Assembly: GCF_001005315.1 (NCBI RefSeq)
Contig: NZ_LBMG01000051.1
Coordinates: forward strand, 1-41,179
DNA: 41,179 nucleotides
Source: Kordia jejudonensis
GTDB lineage: Bacteria; Bacteroidota; Bacteroidia; Flavobacteriales; Flavobacteriaceae
Reading direction: 5' to 3'
Part shown: piece by piece, positions 21,711-30,743 of the stretch
How positions within the stretch are numbered: the stretch's first letter is position 1
Layout of the letters: each line of letters starts with the position of its first letter
The notes under the pieces: model-generated
The model's database searches: none
What the model saw: the letters and a program-made list of their open reading frames with translations, nothing else
What the model was told of the DNA's origin: nothing
Translations under genes and position numbers: made by a program

Positions 21711-23510
21711 ATGAAGAAATACATTTATATTTTCTCAATCTTTCTAGTAGCGTTCATTTCTTGTGAAGACGAGAAGAAAAATAACGAAACGGAAACTGCA
21801 AAATCAACACAAAATTTTGCTGAATTTTTAGATAGTTATTATCAAAAAGGACTTGAATTGAATCCGTTGAATGCAACCTTTGCAGGAATAAACACGTACA
21901 ACGATCAGTTTCCGAATTTCTTATCTGACGAACATCATGAAAAGATGAAAGCGCATTATGCATCATTTAAAGAAGAACTTACAAACTTTGAAGATGCTTC
22001 GCTTTCTGAAAGTGAACAATTGAGTAAAGAAATTTTACGTTGGGATTGTGACATGAATTTAAGACAACTGAGTTTTAAAAATGATCGCTTATTGCCATTA
22101 AATCAAATGTGGACATTGAATTTAGTGGTGGGACAATTGGCAAGTGGCGCAAGTGCACAACCGTTTAAAACTGTTGCAGATTACAACAATTGGCTGCAAC
22201 GTTTGGAAGGATATAACATTTGGTTACAAACGGCGAAAGAACGCATGCAAGAAGGAATTCAAGAAGAATTTGTATTGCCAAAATCGTTGATAAAAAAAGT
22301 AATTCCACAATTTGAAGTATTAGCTTCAAAAGATGTTGAAAACCATTTATTTTATTCGCCAATCAAAAACTTTCCGACAGATTTTTCAGATGACGATAAA
22401 AAACAATTGACAGCTTCGTATACAAAAATGCTAACGGAAAAATTGATTCCTTCTTTTAATGACGTGTATCAATTTTTAAAAGGCGATTATTTAAAAGCTG
22501 GTCGTGAAAGTAGCGGAATTGCAGCACTTCCACATGGAGAAGCCTATTACAATCATTCCATAAAAAATTACACAACTACAAACATGACTGCGGATGAAAT
22601 TCACGAGCTAGGTTTGAAAGAAGTAGCACGAATTTTAGCAGAAATGGAAAAAGTAAAAACACAAGTTGGTTTTAAAGGAGATATCAAAGCATTTTTCAAT
22701 TTTGTGCGAGAAAATAAAGAATTGATGCCTTATACAGAACCGCAACAGATTATTGACAATTTCAATGCGATTCATGATAAAATGAAGCCTCAAATAGAAA
22801 AACTGTTTGATGTAAAACCAAAAACACCTTTTGAAGTTCGTCGTACGGAAGCGTTTAGAGAAGCTTCTGCAAGTGCTGAATACAATCCAGGTTCGTTAGA
22901 CGGAACACGTCCGGGAATTTTCTACACACCAATTCCTAACGCTTCAACATACAATGTATTTTCAGATGAAGCCTTATTTTTACACGAAGCAATTCCAGGA
23001 CATCATTATCAAATTTCCTTAACACAAGAAAACGAGGATTTACCTGCGTTTCGAAAAACACTTTGGTACAGCGCATACGGCGAAGGTTGGGCATTGTACA
23101 CAGAATCCTTAGGAAAAGAATTAGGTTTATACACAGATCCGTATCAATATTTTGGAATGTTGGGCATGGAAATGCACCGTGCGATTCGTTTGGTAGTTGA
23201 CACAGGATTGCACGCAAAAGGTTGGACGCGCGAAGAAGCCATAGCATATTCGTTGAATAATGAAGCAGAAAGTGAAGCAAGCATTATTTCTGAAATCGAA
23301 CGTTATATGGCAATGCCGGGACAAGCATTATCTTATAAAATTGGACAATTAAAAATTCGTGAGTTGCGTGCTAAAGCGGAGCAGGAATTAGGCGATAAAT
23401 TTGACATTAGAGCATTTCACAATCAAGTATTGAGTACAGGTTGTATTCCATTACAATTGCTTGAAGATAAAATCAACGCATGGATTCAAAACGTAAAAAG
23501 CGCTCAGTAG
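21711..23510 (+). CDS. DUF885 family lipoprotein, probable zinc peptidase
   Basis: This 599-residue protein has a lipoprotein signal (FISC, Cys19). DUF885 proteins are predicted metallopeptidases; the expected zinc motif is present as FLHEAIPGHHYQ near residues 423-434 (HExxxGHH type), and a downstream Glu in EGWALYTESLG fits the third ligand. The N-terminal region is mostly helical. It probably acts on the outer side of a membrane. The gene follows trpA by 45 bases and overlaps the rlmF start by 31 bases. Substrate is unknown. Confidence 0.9.
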   Translation: MKKYIYIFSIFLVAFISCEDEKKNNETETAKSTQNFAEFLDSYYQKGLELNPLNATFAGINTYNDQFPNFLSDEHHEKMKAHYASFKEELTNFEDASLSESEQLSKEILRWDCDMNLRQLSFKNDRLLPLNQMWTLNLVVGQLASGASAQPFKTVADYNNWLQRLEGYNIWLQTAKERMQEGIQEEFVLPKSLIKKVIPQFEVLASKDVENHLFYSPIKNFPTDFSDDDKKQLTASYTKMLTEKLIPSFNDVYQFLKGDYLKAGRESSGIAALPHGEAYYNHSIKNYTTTNMTADEIHELGLKEVARILAEMEKVKTQVGFKGDIKAFFNFVRENKELMPYTEPQQIIDNFNAIHDKMKPQIEKLFDVKPKTPFEVRRTEAFREASASAEYNPGSLDGTRPGIFYTPIPNASTYNVFSDEALFLHEAIPGHHYQISLTQENEDLPAFRKTLWYSAYGEGWALYTESLGKELGLYTDPYQYFGMLGMEMHRAIRLVVDTGLHAKGWTREEAIAYSLNNEAESEASIISEIERYMAMPGQALSYKIGQLKIRELRAKAEQELGDKFDIRAFHNQVLSTGCIPLQLLEDKINAWIQNVKSAQ

Positions 23511-24403
23511 CAACTTCAAAATTACATCCGCTTAACAAACATCAAGGACGTTATGATTTTGATCAATTGACAAAAATATGTCCTGAATTGAAACCATTTG
23601 TTGCATTTAACAAATTTGGCGATGAATCTATCAACTTTTTTGATCCGAAAGCTGTTAAAATGCTCAATAAAGCATTGTTGAAGCAGTATTATCAAATTGA
23701 ATTTTGGGACATTCCTGATGGCTATTTGTGTCCGCCAATTCCTGGCAGAGCAGATTACATTCATCATTTGGCAACTTTATTATCTGAATCTAATCAGAAT
23801 GAAATCCCGAAAGGAAAACATATTACGTGTTTAGATATTGGAACTGGTGCAAATTTGGTGTATCCCATTATTGGAACACAGGAATACGGTTGGACATTTA
23901 TTGCTTCTGATATTGATAAAGTTTCCATTGAAAATACACAGCACATTATTTCAAAAAATGAAGTTTTAAAAGATCGCATTGAAATTCGACAACAGGAAAA
24001 TCCGAATCAAATATTTAAAGGAATTATTCAGCAAGACGATCAAATAACTGTGACACTTTGCAATCCGCCATTTCATCGATCTGCCAAACAAGCACAAGAA
24101 GGCACATTGCGTAAATTACAGAATTTAAAAGGTACTACAAATGTAACAACTGAACTTAATTTTGGTGGACAAGCAAATGAATTGTGGTGTAAAGGTGGCG
24201 AAAAGAAGTTTATTAAAAATATGATTCAGGAAAGTAAACAGTTTGCCAAACAATGTACGTGGTTTACAACCTTAGTTTCTAAAAAAGACAATCTTCCAGC
24301 AATGTATGATGCGCTAAAACGTGTCAACGCCACAACGGTAAAAACTATCCCGATGGGACAAGGAAATAAAGTGAGTCGGATTTTGGCTTGGCGTTTTTCG
24401 TAA
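23480..24403 (+). CDS. rlmF: 23S rRNA (adenine-N6)-methyltransferase, RlmF type
   Basis: RlmF methylates A1618 (E. coli numbering) of 23S rRNA. The 307-residue protein has the family N-terminus LHPLNKHQGRYDFDQL, the SAM-binding LDIGTGANLVYP (about 116-127) and the catalytic CNPPFHRSAKQAQ (about 194-206, NPPF type). The start at 23480 overlaps the end of the DUF885 gene by 31 bases in another frame, so translation may be coupled. An alternative start further in would cut the conserved HPxNxHQG block less well. Confidence 0.93.
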   Translation: MDSKRKKRSVATSKLHPLNKHQGRYDFDQLTKICPELKPFVAFNKFGDESINFFDPKAVKMLNKALLKQYYQIEFWDIPDGYLCPPIPGRADYIHHLATLLSESNQNEIPKGKHITCLDIGTGANLVYPIIGTQEYGWTFIASDIDKVSIENTQHIISKNEVLKDRIEIRQQENPNQIFKGIIQQDDQITVTLCNPPFHRSAKQAQEGTLRKLQNLKGTTNVTTELNFGGQANELWCKGGEKKFIKNMIQESKQFAKQCTWFTTLVSKKDNLPAMYDALKRVNATTVKTIPMGQGNKVSRILAWRFS

Positions 24404-24524
24404 AGAAAAGATAAAAGATCGCTACGCTGTTAAATTATAGAATAGAGACGAAATAGTAACTTGTTGAAAATGTACTTTTAATCGCTACAAATTCGTCTTG
24501 CTGACTTCTCAAAATGGAGTTTCA

Positions 24525-25280
24525 CTAAAAAAATTCCCGATACTGCATCACGCGAAAATCAAACGTAGTAAACTTTGGGTTTTCGCGTTTTAGTCTTCGG
24601 TATAATGGAATGCTTCCGACTGCTCTGTTTGCTGCGCCAGAAGCTGAAGTGAGTGAAACGGTTTTTATTATTCTTGATTGTATTTCAATAGCATCTCGAC
24701 TGCGCTCGATGTGACACGCTCGATGTGACATTTTTTTTGTCGATATTGAATACGTTGTGTCTGAGTTTTTTTCAGCTCGACTGAGATCAAATTTATGAAT
24801 TCTAGGAACAACATCAGATACAACTTCTAATTTTAAATTGTAATTTTTCAGGTGTTTTCGGAAGAAATATTCAGGACCATTTTTAGAGTTTCCACCAGTA
24901 AATAGAATCGTGTGAATGCTTGGAAATTTCTGCAAATATCCAACTACATCACGCAATTGAATGTGTTGCATTCCCAAATCGGAAGCATCTATTTTTTCAC
25001 GTTTGCAACTATCTACAATGTCACAAACTCCTATTTTATGATTGATTAGGAATTGCTTACGTTCGTCAATCGCTTCTTGTGAATTGTCATAACGCAAGTT
25101 CAAATTGTGAATTTTATCAATAAACAACCACAACGAATTGTAATAACTCCCATAACAGAAATCAACATCTTTTTCGAGTAAATCGCCTGTGGAAAATCGT
25201 GGTGGTGGCAACGTTCCGACAATGAGTTTTTCAGTATCCGATTGAAGGAAAGGTTCGTAAGGATGTTTGTGGTGGAACAT
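24525..25280 (-). CDS. Uracil-DNA glycosylase-superfamily protein with in-frame repeat insertion
   Basis: This 251-residue protein has the first UDG-superfamily motif as VGTLPPPRFSTGD (21-33), a GVCDIVDSCKR block near 115, a central ILFTGGNSKNG strand and, near the C-terminus, TSASGAANRAVGS (about 211-223), which corresponds to the second catalytic motif. The end FDFRVMQYREFF is typical of the Bacteroidota group. Between HKFDL and the second motif lies an unusual stretch (about residues 170-203) including CHIERSRDA from Cys189, which is encoded by a family C repeat. The family function would be removal of damaged or mismatched bases, but the exact substrate is unknown and the insertion might affect activity. 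Confidence 0.78.
   Translation of the reverse strand: MFHHKHPYEPFLQSDTEKLIVGTLPPPRFSTGDLLEKDVDFCYGSYYNSLWLFIDKIHNLNLRYDNSQEAIDERKQFLINHKIGVCDIVDSCKREKIDASDLGMQHIQLRDVVGYLQKFPSIHTILFTGGNSKNGPEYFFRKHLKNYNLKLEVVSDVVPRIHKFDLSRAEKNSDTTYSISTKKMSHRACHIERSRDAIEIQSRIIKTVSLTSASGAANRAVGSIPLYRRLKRENPKFTTFDFRVMQYREFF
24691..24730 (-). repeat. Family C repeat inside the UDG-like gene
   Basis: Read on the minus strand, 24716 down to 24691 is the same 26 bases as at 18408-18433 in trpF, encoding CHIERSRDA in the same frame. The first 14 bases (TGTCACATCGAGCG) are repeated just before it at 24717-24730. A related word, CTCAGTCGAGCTGA, occurs near 24773-24786. Confidence 0.85.
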
Positions 25281-25289
25281 TGGTGTAAA

Positions 25290-25324
25290 TTGAAAGATTG
25301 AAAGATTGAAAGATTGAAAGATTA
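25290..25324. repeat. Octamer tandem repeat (TTGAAAGA)
   Basis: About four copies of an 8-base unit (TTGAAAGA) lie directly upstream of the UDG-like gene's ATG. Slippage here could alter the spacing of its promoter, which is inference. Confidence 0.75.
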
Positions 25325-25401
25325 GAAGATTGGAAATTATTATGTTGAATTTACACGAATTGTATTATCAACTTAACACATTTTCAAATCTTCAAATTAC
25401 T

Positions 25402-26130
25402 TTAAAGTTCTGCACGATATTTTCGAACATTCGCAATTACCTGACGATGTGTTTTTTTATTGAGTTTCGTCATGTGTTCAGATTCTGTAATGATTTCATC
25501 CAAAATTTCTTTGGCTTCCTCACGTTTCCCGTTTCGAACATAAAACTCTGCCAACACTAAACGTTCTTGATAGTTTGAATACCGTTGGTCAATTGGTTTT
25601 AGATTTTTTTCTGCTTCTTCTATTCGTCCCAATTTATCCAATGCCAAACCGTAAATAAACTGTGCATTTGATTTTTCAAATTCGTAATTGTCTTTGATTT
25701 TTTCGGCTAACCGAATTACCTCAGTATAGTTTTGCGATTGATTCATAGCGCCCATCATTTGCTTTATGACGTAGAAATCTTTTTGAAAATTCCCTTTTAA
25801 TGCCGCTTCATAATGAATGCTTGCGTTTTCATAATCAGCATTTTCAAAATGTGCATCTGCCAGCGCTACTCTATTCTGAAATGTATCAGCAAATGCCAAC
25901 TGTTTTTCAGCATCTTTTACTTTTTTGGAAGGTACGATTGCCGTTACGATTTCTTCAGAGATTTTTTCCAAGTCTTTTTTGTTAAAAACTTGCGTAAATA
26001 TATACAACAAAGCTCCAATTACGGGCAGCATCAATATCATGAGATACCAAAAGTAATCTTTGCGGTTTTTGTATGCATGATACAAGCAAAAGATTTGAAA
26101 GATGAGAATTGGCGTAAAAAAGCGAAACAT
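25402..26130 (-). CDS. Membrane-anchored TPR-like protein
   Basis: This 242-residue protein has two N-terminal hydrophobic helices (about 4-18 and 27-47) and then a helical region with tetratricopeptide-like repeats: ALADAHFENADYENASIHYEAALKG, then YGLALDKLGRIEEAEKNLKPI and LVLAEFYVRNGKREEAKEILDEI. The short N-terminus with two helices and basic linker resembles PLD-nuclease N-terminal membrane modules. It is likely a scaffold at the inner membrane. The gene lies only 4 bases after the YaaA gene's stop, so the two may be one transcript. No specific function can be named. Confidence 0.8.
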   Translation of the reverse strand: MFRFFTPILIFQIFCLYHAYKNRKDYFWYLMILMLPVIGALLYIFTQVFNKKDLEKISEEIVTAIVPSKKVKDAEKQLAFADTFQNRVALADAHFENADYENASIHYEAALKGNFQKDFYVIKQMMGAMNQSQNYTEVIRLAEKIKDNYEFEKSNAQFIYGLALDKLGRIEEAEKNLKPIDQRYSNYQERLVLAEFYVRNGKREEAKEILDEIITESEHMTKLNKKTHRQVIANVRKYRAEL

Positions 26131-26134
26131 ATGT

Positions 26135-26893
26135 TTATCGTGTAAAGACTAATTCATTTTCGTTAGACATTTCTTCACTAAAGCCATAACCCTCGTAGTT
26201 GAAACCTTTTAAATCATCAATCGTTTTTGCCTCTTTTTCTACAATGTAACGCGTCATGTAACCTCTTGCCAATTTTGCGTAGGTCATAATGGTTTTGTAT
26301 TCGCCATTCTTTAAATCTTTGAAAACGGGCGTAATTACGGGAACTTTTAAAGCTTTTGCGTCTACCGCTTTGTAATATTCGTTACTTGCTAAGTTTACAA
26401 ATAACTCATCATCTTCAAGTTCATCATTTAATTGTGTGGTAATTTTCTTTTTCCAGAATTCGTATAGATTTTTATTTTTTCCGACTGGCAATTTTGTGCC
26501 CATTTCCAAACGATATGGTTGCATTAAATCTAGCGGTTTTAGCAATCCATATTGTCCTGAAAGAATTCGCAATGTATTTTGTAAAACGTCTATTTTTTCT
26601 TCTGGTAACGAATACGCATCTAATCCTTGAAAAACCTGTCCGCTAAACGTGTAAATACTCGGACGCGCATTTTCTGTGTTAAATGGTAAACTCCAATCTT
26701 GATTACGTTGCCAGTTCAATTCGGCTAACGAATCTGAAATATGCATCAATTTCCCTAAACTTTTAGGAGATTTCTTTTTTAATACGTTGCTCAGGCGTTC
26801 GGCTTCTTTTAAGAAACAAGCTTCTGTATATTTTTGTGTTGGAATTTTGCTATCTAAATCTAACGATTTTGCTGGTGATATGACAATCTTCAT
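26135..26893 (-). CDS. yaaA: Peroxide stress protein YaaA family (DUF328)
   Basis: This 252-residue protein starts MKIVISPAKSLDLDSKIP, the family signature (ISPAKxLD). It continues with FSGQVFQGLDAYSL, GQYGLLKPLDLMQPYRLEMGTKL, LVNLASNEYYKAVD and YAKLARGYMTRYIV, all typical of the DUF328/YaaA group. In E. coli YaaA lowers free iron and limits damage under peroxide stress. It has no signal peptide and is cytoplasmic. The TPR gene follows closely. Confidence 0.95.
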   Translation of the reverse strand: MKIVISPAKSLDLDSKIPTQKYTEACFLKEAERLSNVLKKKSPKSLGKLMHISDSLAELNWQRNQDWSLPFNTENARPSIYTFSGQVFQGLDAYSLPEEKIDVLQNTLRILSGQYGLLKPLDLMQPYRLEMGTKLPVGKNKNLYEFWKKKITTQLNDELEDDELFVNLASNEYYKAVDAKALKVPVITPVFKDLKNGEYKTIMTYAKLARGYMTRYIVEKEAKTIDDLKGFNYEGYGFSEEMSNENELVFTR

Positions 26894-26918
26894 TTTTTCT
26901 TTTTCGTTTTTTATGTTG

Positions 26919-27581
26919 TTAAATGTACTCTTTTTCTGTGATTATTTGACCATTTGTAAATGCAAAATTATAGTCGCCTTTCACTTGAAAATCGGCTATC
27001 AATGCTTCTTCTTGTGTTGGAAACCACTTCTTCTTTGTGTTGTTGACCAAAATGAACAAACCTTCCGCATTTCCCAACGCGCAGAAGCGGTCTAAACTTC
27101 CATCATAGATTGAAATCGGACGCATGGCGTGAAGTTTCTCGTATATGGTTTTGTGATCATTTGAAACAATTCCGATTTCGCTAATATTTATTAAATCGGT
27201 TGCAGAAAACGGATGTGAATTAATGATATTTAAGTCTTTCCTAGCAATAAATTCCACAATATTTCCATCTGCATCATAAAAATACAACGCTTCTGCATTC
27301 CAATTGGAAAAATCGGCAATTTGTTCGCCTTCACAAAGTAAAATTGCTGTTCGTTTTTGAATCCAATACAACGCTTCTTCAATTTTATACGAAGAAATAT
27401 TGATGGCAAAATGCGCAGGATTTGACTTTTTTGCTTTTACAAATGTCAATGAAGAAACACCAATTTTTACGATAAATTTTTCTGTGTCAGCATACACCAA
27501 AGGCAACTCTAACACTGTTGTGTAAAACTGTTTCTGATCTTCTAAATTGTTGGTAAAAAGCGTTAATTCACTAATCTTCAT
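26919..27581 (-). CDS. VOC (glyoxalase/bleomycin-resistance) superfamily protein
   Basis: I start the protein at the ATG at 27581 (MKISELTLFTNNLEDQ), since the five residues upstream add nothing conserved; it then has 220 residues. The N-terminal half is a clear VOC module (FYTTVLELPLVY, then LYFYDADGNIVEFIARKDL near residue 95). The C-terminal half is a second, more diverged part ending in YNFAFTNGQIITEKEYI. Such proteins bind metal and act as dioxygenases, lyases or resistance proteins. The substrate is unknown. Confidence 0.88.
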   Translation of the reverse strand: MKISELTLFTNNLEDQKQFYTTVLELPLVYADTEKFIVKIGVSSLTFVKAKKSNPAHFAINISSYKIEEALYWIQKRTAILLCEGEQIADFSNWNAEALYFYDADGNIVEFIARKDLNIINSHPFSATDLINISEIGIVSNDHKTIYEKLHAMRPISIYDGSLDRFCALGNAEGLFILVNNTKKKWFPTQEEALIADFQVKGDYNFAFTNGQIITEKEYI

Positions 27582-27599
27582 AGGATAAAAATACAATTT

Positions 27600-28020
27600 T
27601 TGTAAAAATTCGAATCGTCTTTCAAAGAGTTATCTTTTATATGGAAATAAGAATTGTTTATGGATTGGTTGCTGGTTGTTTGTTGGTTGCTGGTTGATGG
27701 TTGCTTGTTGCTTGTTGCTTGTTGCTTGTTGCTTGTTAAAAGTATTCTTTTCAATTCAAAATTCAACATGTAGCATTCAACATTTTAACTTCGTTATTAG
27801 TTGTTTGAATTTAATTCTCAATACTCAATATTCACATCTCAATACTAGTTTCTTTTGGTCTTGGGTCTTGGGTCTTGGGTCTTTGTTCTTTGTTCTTTGT
27901 TCTTTGTTCTTTGTTCTTTGTTCTTTGTTCGAAAATACTTTTACATTTAACATTTATAATTTCAATATTCGTTGTTCTTTATTCTTTATTCTTTATTCGA
28001 TATTCGATATTTTATAGTTG
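27600..28020. repeat. Heptanucleotide and related tandem repeats, second block
   Basis: No gene is visible in this roughly 420-base intergenic stretch. In order it has TTGCTTG copies (about 27700-27737), AATTCAAAATTCAACAT, a CTCAATACTCAATA segment of family D, GGGTCTT copies (about 27859-27880), TTTGTTC copies (about 27882-27930), AAAATACTTTTACATTTA, and ATTCTTT/ATTCGAT copies. The order and units resemble the array at 6660-7950. The last 85 bases before the next gene hold TATCTTTA at 28070-28077, a possible -7 element. Confidence 0.8.
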
Positions 28021-28105
28021 ACATTTAAAATTTAGTACTTCATTGGCACAAGTAACCTATAACAATCCGTATCTTTAAGAAACTTATAGTACAAATCTTC
28101 TTTCT

Positions 28106-28660
28106 ATGAAAATAAAATCCAATGCATTGCCACATGAGCAAGATTCTCCTTTTTACGAAGCAAACAAGAAATTTTGTCAAGTATTTGAACGTTTTATTGC
28201 GAGCAAAAAAGGAAGTGTCAAAGGTACGTACAACACTGTTGGCTATATTATTTATGGAAATATTCCCTCTAATTACACATGGGATTTAAAATATAAAAAA
28301 GCAATCTTCACTAGTGCTGGAAAGTTATTGCGTTCTTCAAAGCGTGAAAATTTTTTGATTTTGGTCGAATGGACATGTCAAAATGTATCACAAGAAAAGG
28401 TTTCTTATTTTATTCGGAAACGAAAATTTTCAGATCGCATCAAACCACTTTACAACAGATTGGAAGCGTATCCAACCTATGTGATAAAATCAAAAGGCAA
28501 ACAATCTGACTTTTTTCTAACAATTTTAGAGATTTTAACACCGCTTTTTGAAGCTGAAAAAATATATAGAATTACACTTAAAAGAAATAAACTGACGATA
28601 GAATTGCGAAGCGAAGCTCATCATTTTGATATTTTTGAGCAATTGACACATCTTTCCTAG
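28106..28660 (+). CDS. Hypothetical protein, 184 residues
   Basis: I do not recognise this family. The protein is soluble and rich in K, F and I, with no signal peptide or membrane helix. It has several aromatic stretches (SNYTWDLKYKKAIFTSAGK and NRLEAYPTYVIKSKG). It has an ATG with good spacing from a possible -7 element, consistent codon use with the surroundings, and a second small gene 35 bases downstream. I consider it a real gene of unknown function, possibly restricted to a few related genera. Confidence 0.7.
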   Translation: MKIKSNALPHEQDSPFYEANKKFCQVFERFIASKKGSVKGTYNTVGYIIYGNIPSNYTWDLKYKKAIFTSAGKLLRSSKRENFLILVEWTCQNVSQEKVSYFIRKRKFSDRIKPLYNRLEAYPTYVIKSKGKQSDFFLTILEILTPLFEAEKIYRITLKRNKLTIELRSEAHHFDIFEQLTHLS

Positions 28661-28695
28661 AATAATTATATCTTGCAGCCCTTAAAAAAAGGTTC

Positions 28696-29139
28696 ATGAA
28701 ATTATTTAAAGCAATTGATAAAGTGTTGGCGCGTATGGGAAATATTCGTGCTATGGAACGTACGCATGTGGATACGTATACAGAAAACAAAATAGAAAAT
28801 ATTCCTGGTGATCAAATTGCAATTTCTGAACATGGTGGTATTTGGGCTGGCATTCAAGAACTGAATGGATATCTCTTTTTAGATACTTTTATTTTAGGTA
28901 CTACAAAAATTAAAACGTTGAAAGGTGCTACGTTGACTTTTTTAGCGGAAGAAGAACTCACGGTAAAGTCTGATAATTACGAAATTGATTCTGATTATTC
29001 AAATGTTTCCAATCGCTGGATTACGCAAATTAGTTTTGAAATTACTAAGAAAGATTTGAACTTCATCAAAAAGAGAACGTATAACCAAATACGACTTGAT
29101 TTTAAAAAGAAATCATTGTTGTTTGATGTGAAGAAATAG
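28696..29139 (+). CDS. Hypothetical protein, 147 residues
   Basis: I do not recognise this family. It is soluble, and has alternating hydrophobic residues suggesting beta strands (IKTLKGATLTFLAEEELTVKSDNYEI), then NRWITQISFEITKKDLNF. The upstream TATATCTTG (28668-28676) is close to the -7 consensus, so it may have its own promoter. Downstream lies the third repeat block. No function can be offered. Confidence 0.7.
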   Translation: MKLFKAIDKVLARMGNIRAMERTHVDTYTENKIENIPGDQIAISEHGGIWAGIQELNGYLFLDTFILGTTKIKTLKGATLTFLAEEELTVKSDNYEIDSDYSNVSNRWITQISFEITKKDLNFIKKRTYNQIRLDFKKKSLLFDVKK

Positions 29140-29630
29140 TTTTTAGGTCTTGGGTCTTGGGTCTTGGGTCTTGGGTCTTAAAAATACTTTTTTACGTTTG
29201 AAATATCGGTTTCTTTGATACTTCTCGATACTAAATTTCTTGGGAAATTTCACTCGAAGTGACGCTGTTAATTACTAGAAAGACTTGTACATTTAAAATT
29301 CAACATTTAGCATTTATAATTTAATATTTTTTTGGTCACGAATTCACGAATGATGGTCTTTGTTCTTTATTTGATATTCGAAAATACTTCTCAATACTAA
29401 TTGGTTTTGGGTCTTGGGTTTTGGGTCTTGGGTCTTGGGTCTTGGGTCTTGGGTCTTGGGTCTTAAAAATACTTTTTTACGTTTGAAATATCGGTTCCTT
29501 TGATACTTCTCGATACTAAATTTCTTGGGAAATTTCACTCGAAGTGACGCTGTTGATTGCTAGAAAGACTTTTACATTTAAAATTCAACATTTAGCATTT
29601 AAAATTTATAATTTTTTTAATTTCAAATAA
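29140..29630. repeat. Two direct copies of a 150-base element with heptamer tracts
   Basis: No gene is seen here. Each unit has a GGGTCTT tract (29146-29179 and about 29408-29463) followed by a nearly identical block of about 150 bases (29180-29331 and 29464-29619). The block contains a hairpin with arms AAATTTC and GAAATTT around TTGG and outer arms ACTTCTCGA and TCGAAGT (family F), ending GACG, the complement of the CGTC head. The two copies differ at only a few positions by eye. Confidence 0.85.
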
Positions 29631-29702
29631 ACAAATGGACAAATAAACAATCTAAAAGCGTAAAAATAACTTTTGAGTACAAAATACCAAACACCCAAAA
29701 AA

Positions 29703-30743
29703 CTACATTTCCGTATGCTTCGCGTAGTTACGCCACTTTTCAACGCATTCAGCAATATCATTTGGAACTTCTGAGTTAAAACTCATCTTCTCGCCCGTTC
29801 TTGGATGAATGAATCCTAAAGTTTTTGCATGTAACGCTTGTCGTGGTAAAATTTTAAAACAGTTGTCTACAAATTGCTTGTATTTTGTAAAGGTTGTTCC
29901 TTTTAAAATCCGTTCGCCACCATAACGTTCATCATTGAATAATGTATGACCAATATGCTTCATGTGCACACGAATTTGATGTGTACGACCAGTTTCTAGC
30001 TGACAAGAAACTAAGGTTACATATCCCAAACGTTCCAACACTTTGTAATGCGTAACGGCAGGTTTTCCTTTGTCAGCATCTTCGCCAAAAAATACCGTAT
30101 TTTGCAACCTGTTTTTAGGATGTCGTCCAATATTACCTTCTACAGTGCCTTCATCTTCTTCTACATTTCCCCAAACTAATGCGTAATAAATTCGCTCTGA
30201 AGTTTTATCGAAAAATTGCTTTGCCAAGTGTGTCATGGCTTCTTCCGTTTTGGCAACTACCAACAAACCGCTGGTATCTTTATCAATTCTATGTACCAAT
30301 CCTGGACGTTCGTTTGAGTTTTTTGGAAGATTATCAATATGATAAATCAGCGCATTAATCAAAGTTCCTGAGTAGTTTCCATGTCCTGGATGCACAACCA
30401 TTCCCGCAGGTTTGTTGACTACCAACAAATCGTCATCTTCATATACAATATCAATAGGAATATCTTCTCCAACTAATAAGTTTTCATAAGGTGGATGCGC
30501 AAATAATACTTTGATGACATCATTGCCTTTGACTTTGTAATTGGATTTTACAGGCTTGTCATTTACATAGATATTTCCATCTTTGGCAGCTTGCTGAATT
30601 TTGTTTCGCGTAGCACCTTCAATGAAATTCATTAAGTATTTATCGACACGTAACGGTTGTTGTCCTTTTTCGGCAGTAAACGAATAATGTTCGTATAATT
30701 CGTCTGATTCCTCTTGTGGTTGTGGAAAGTTATATTCCTCCAT
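29703..30743 (-). CDS. RluA/RluD-family rRNA pseudouridine synthase
   Basis: This 346-residue protein has an N-terminal S4 RNA-binding domain (about 30-90, LRVDKYLMNF and GNIYVNDKPVKSNYKVKGND) and a pseudouridine synthase catalytic domain with the conserved HRIDKDTSGLLVVAK, catalytic Asp154. Other motifs are VVNKPAGMVVHPG and LETGRTHQIRVHMKHIGH. The best match is RluD, which modifies helix 69 of 23S rRNA, but family members are similar and I do not assign the symbol. The start overlaps the PASTA gene's stop by one base (TAATG), so translation is coupled. Confidence 0.94.
   Translation of the reverse strand: MEEYNFPQPQEESDELYEHYSFTAEKGQQPLRVDKYLMNFIEGATRNKIQQAAKDGNIYVNDKPVKSNYKVKGNDVIKVLFAHPPYENLLVGEDIPIDIVYEDDDLLVVNKPAGMVVHPGHGNYSGTLINALIYHIDNLPKNSNERPGLVHRIDKDTSGLLVVAKTEEAMTHLAKQFFDKTSERIYYALVWGNVEEDEGTVEGNIGRHPKNRLQNTVFFGEDADKGKPAVTHYKVLERLGYVTLVSCQLETGRTHQIRVHMKHIGHTLFNDERYGGERILKGTTFTKYKQFVDNCFKILPRQALHAKTLGFIHPRTGEKMSFNSEVPNDIAECVEKWRNYAKHTEM

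Noticed and set aside
27578-27769. Minus-strand frame rich in TSNKQ
   Set aside because: It is the complement of TTGCTTG-type tandem repeats.
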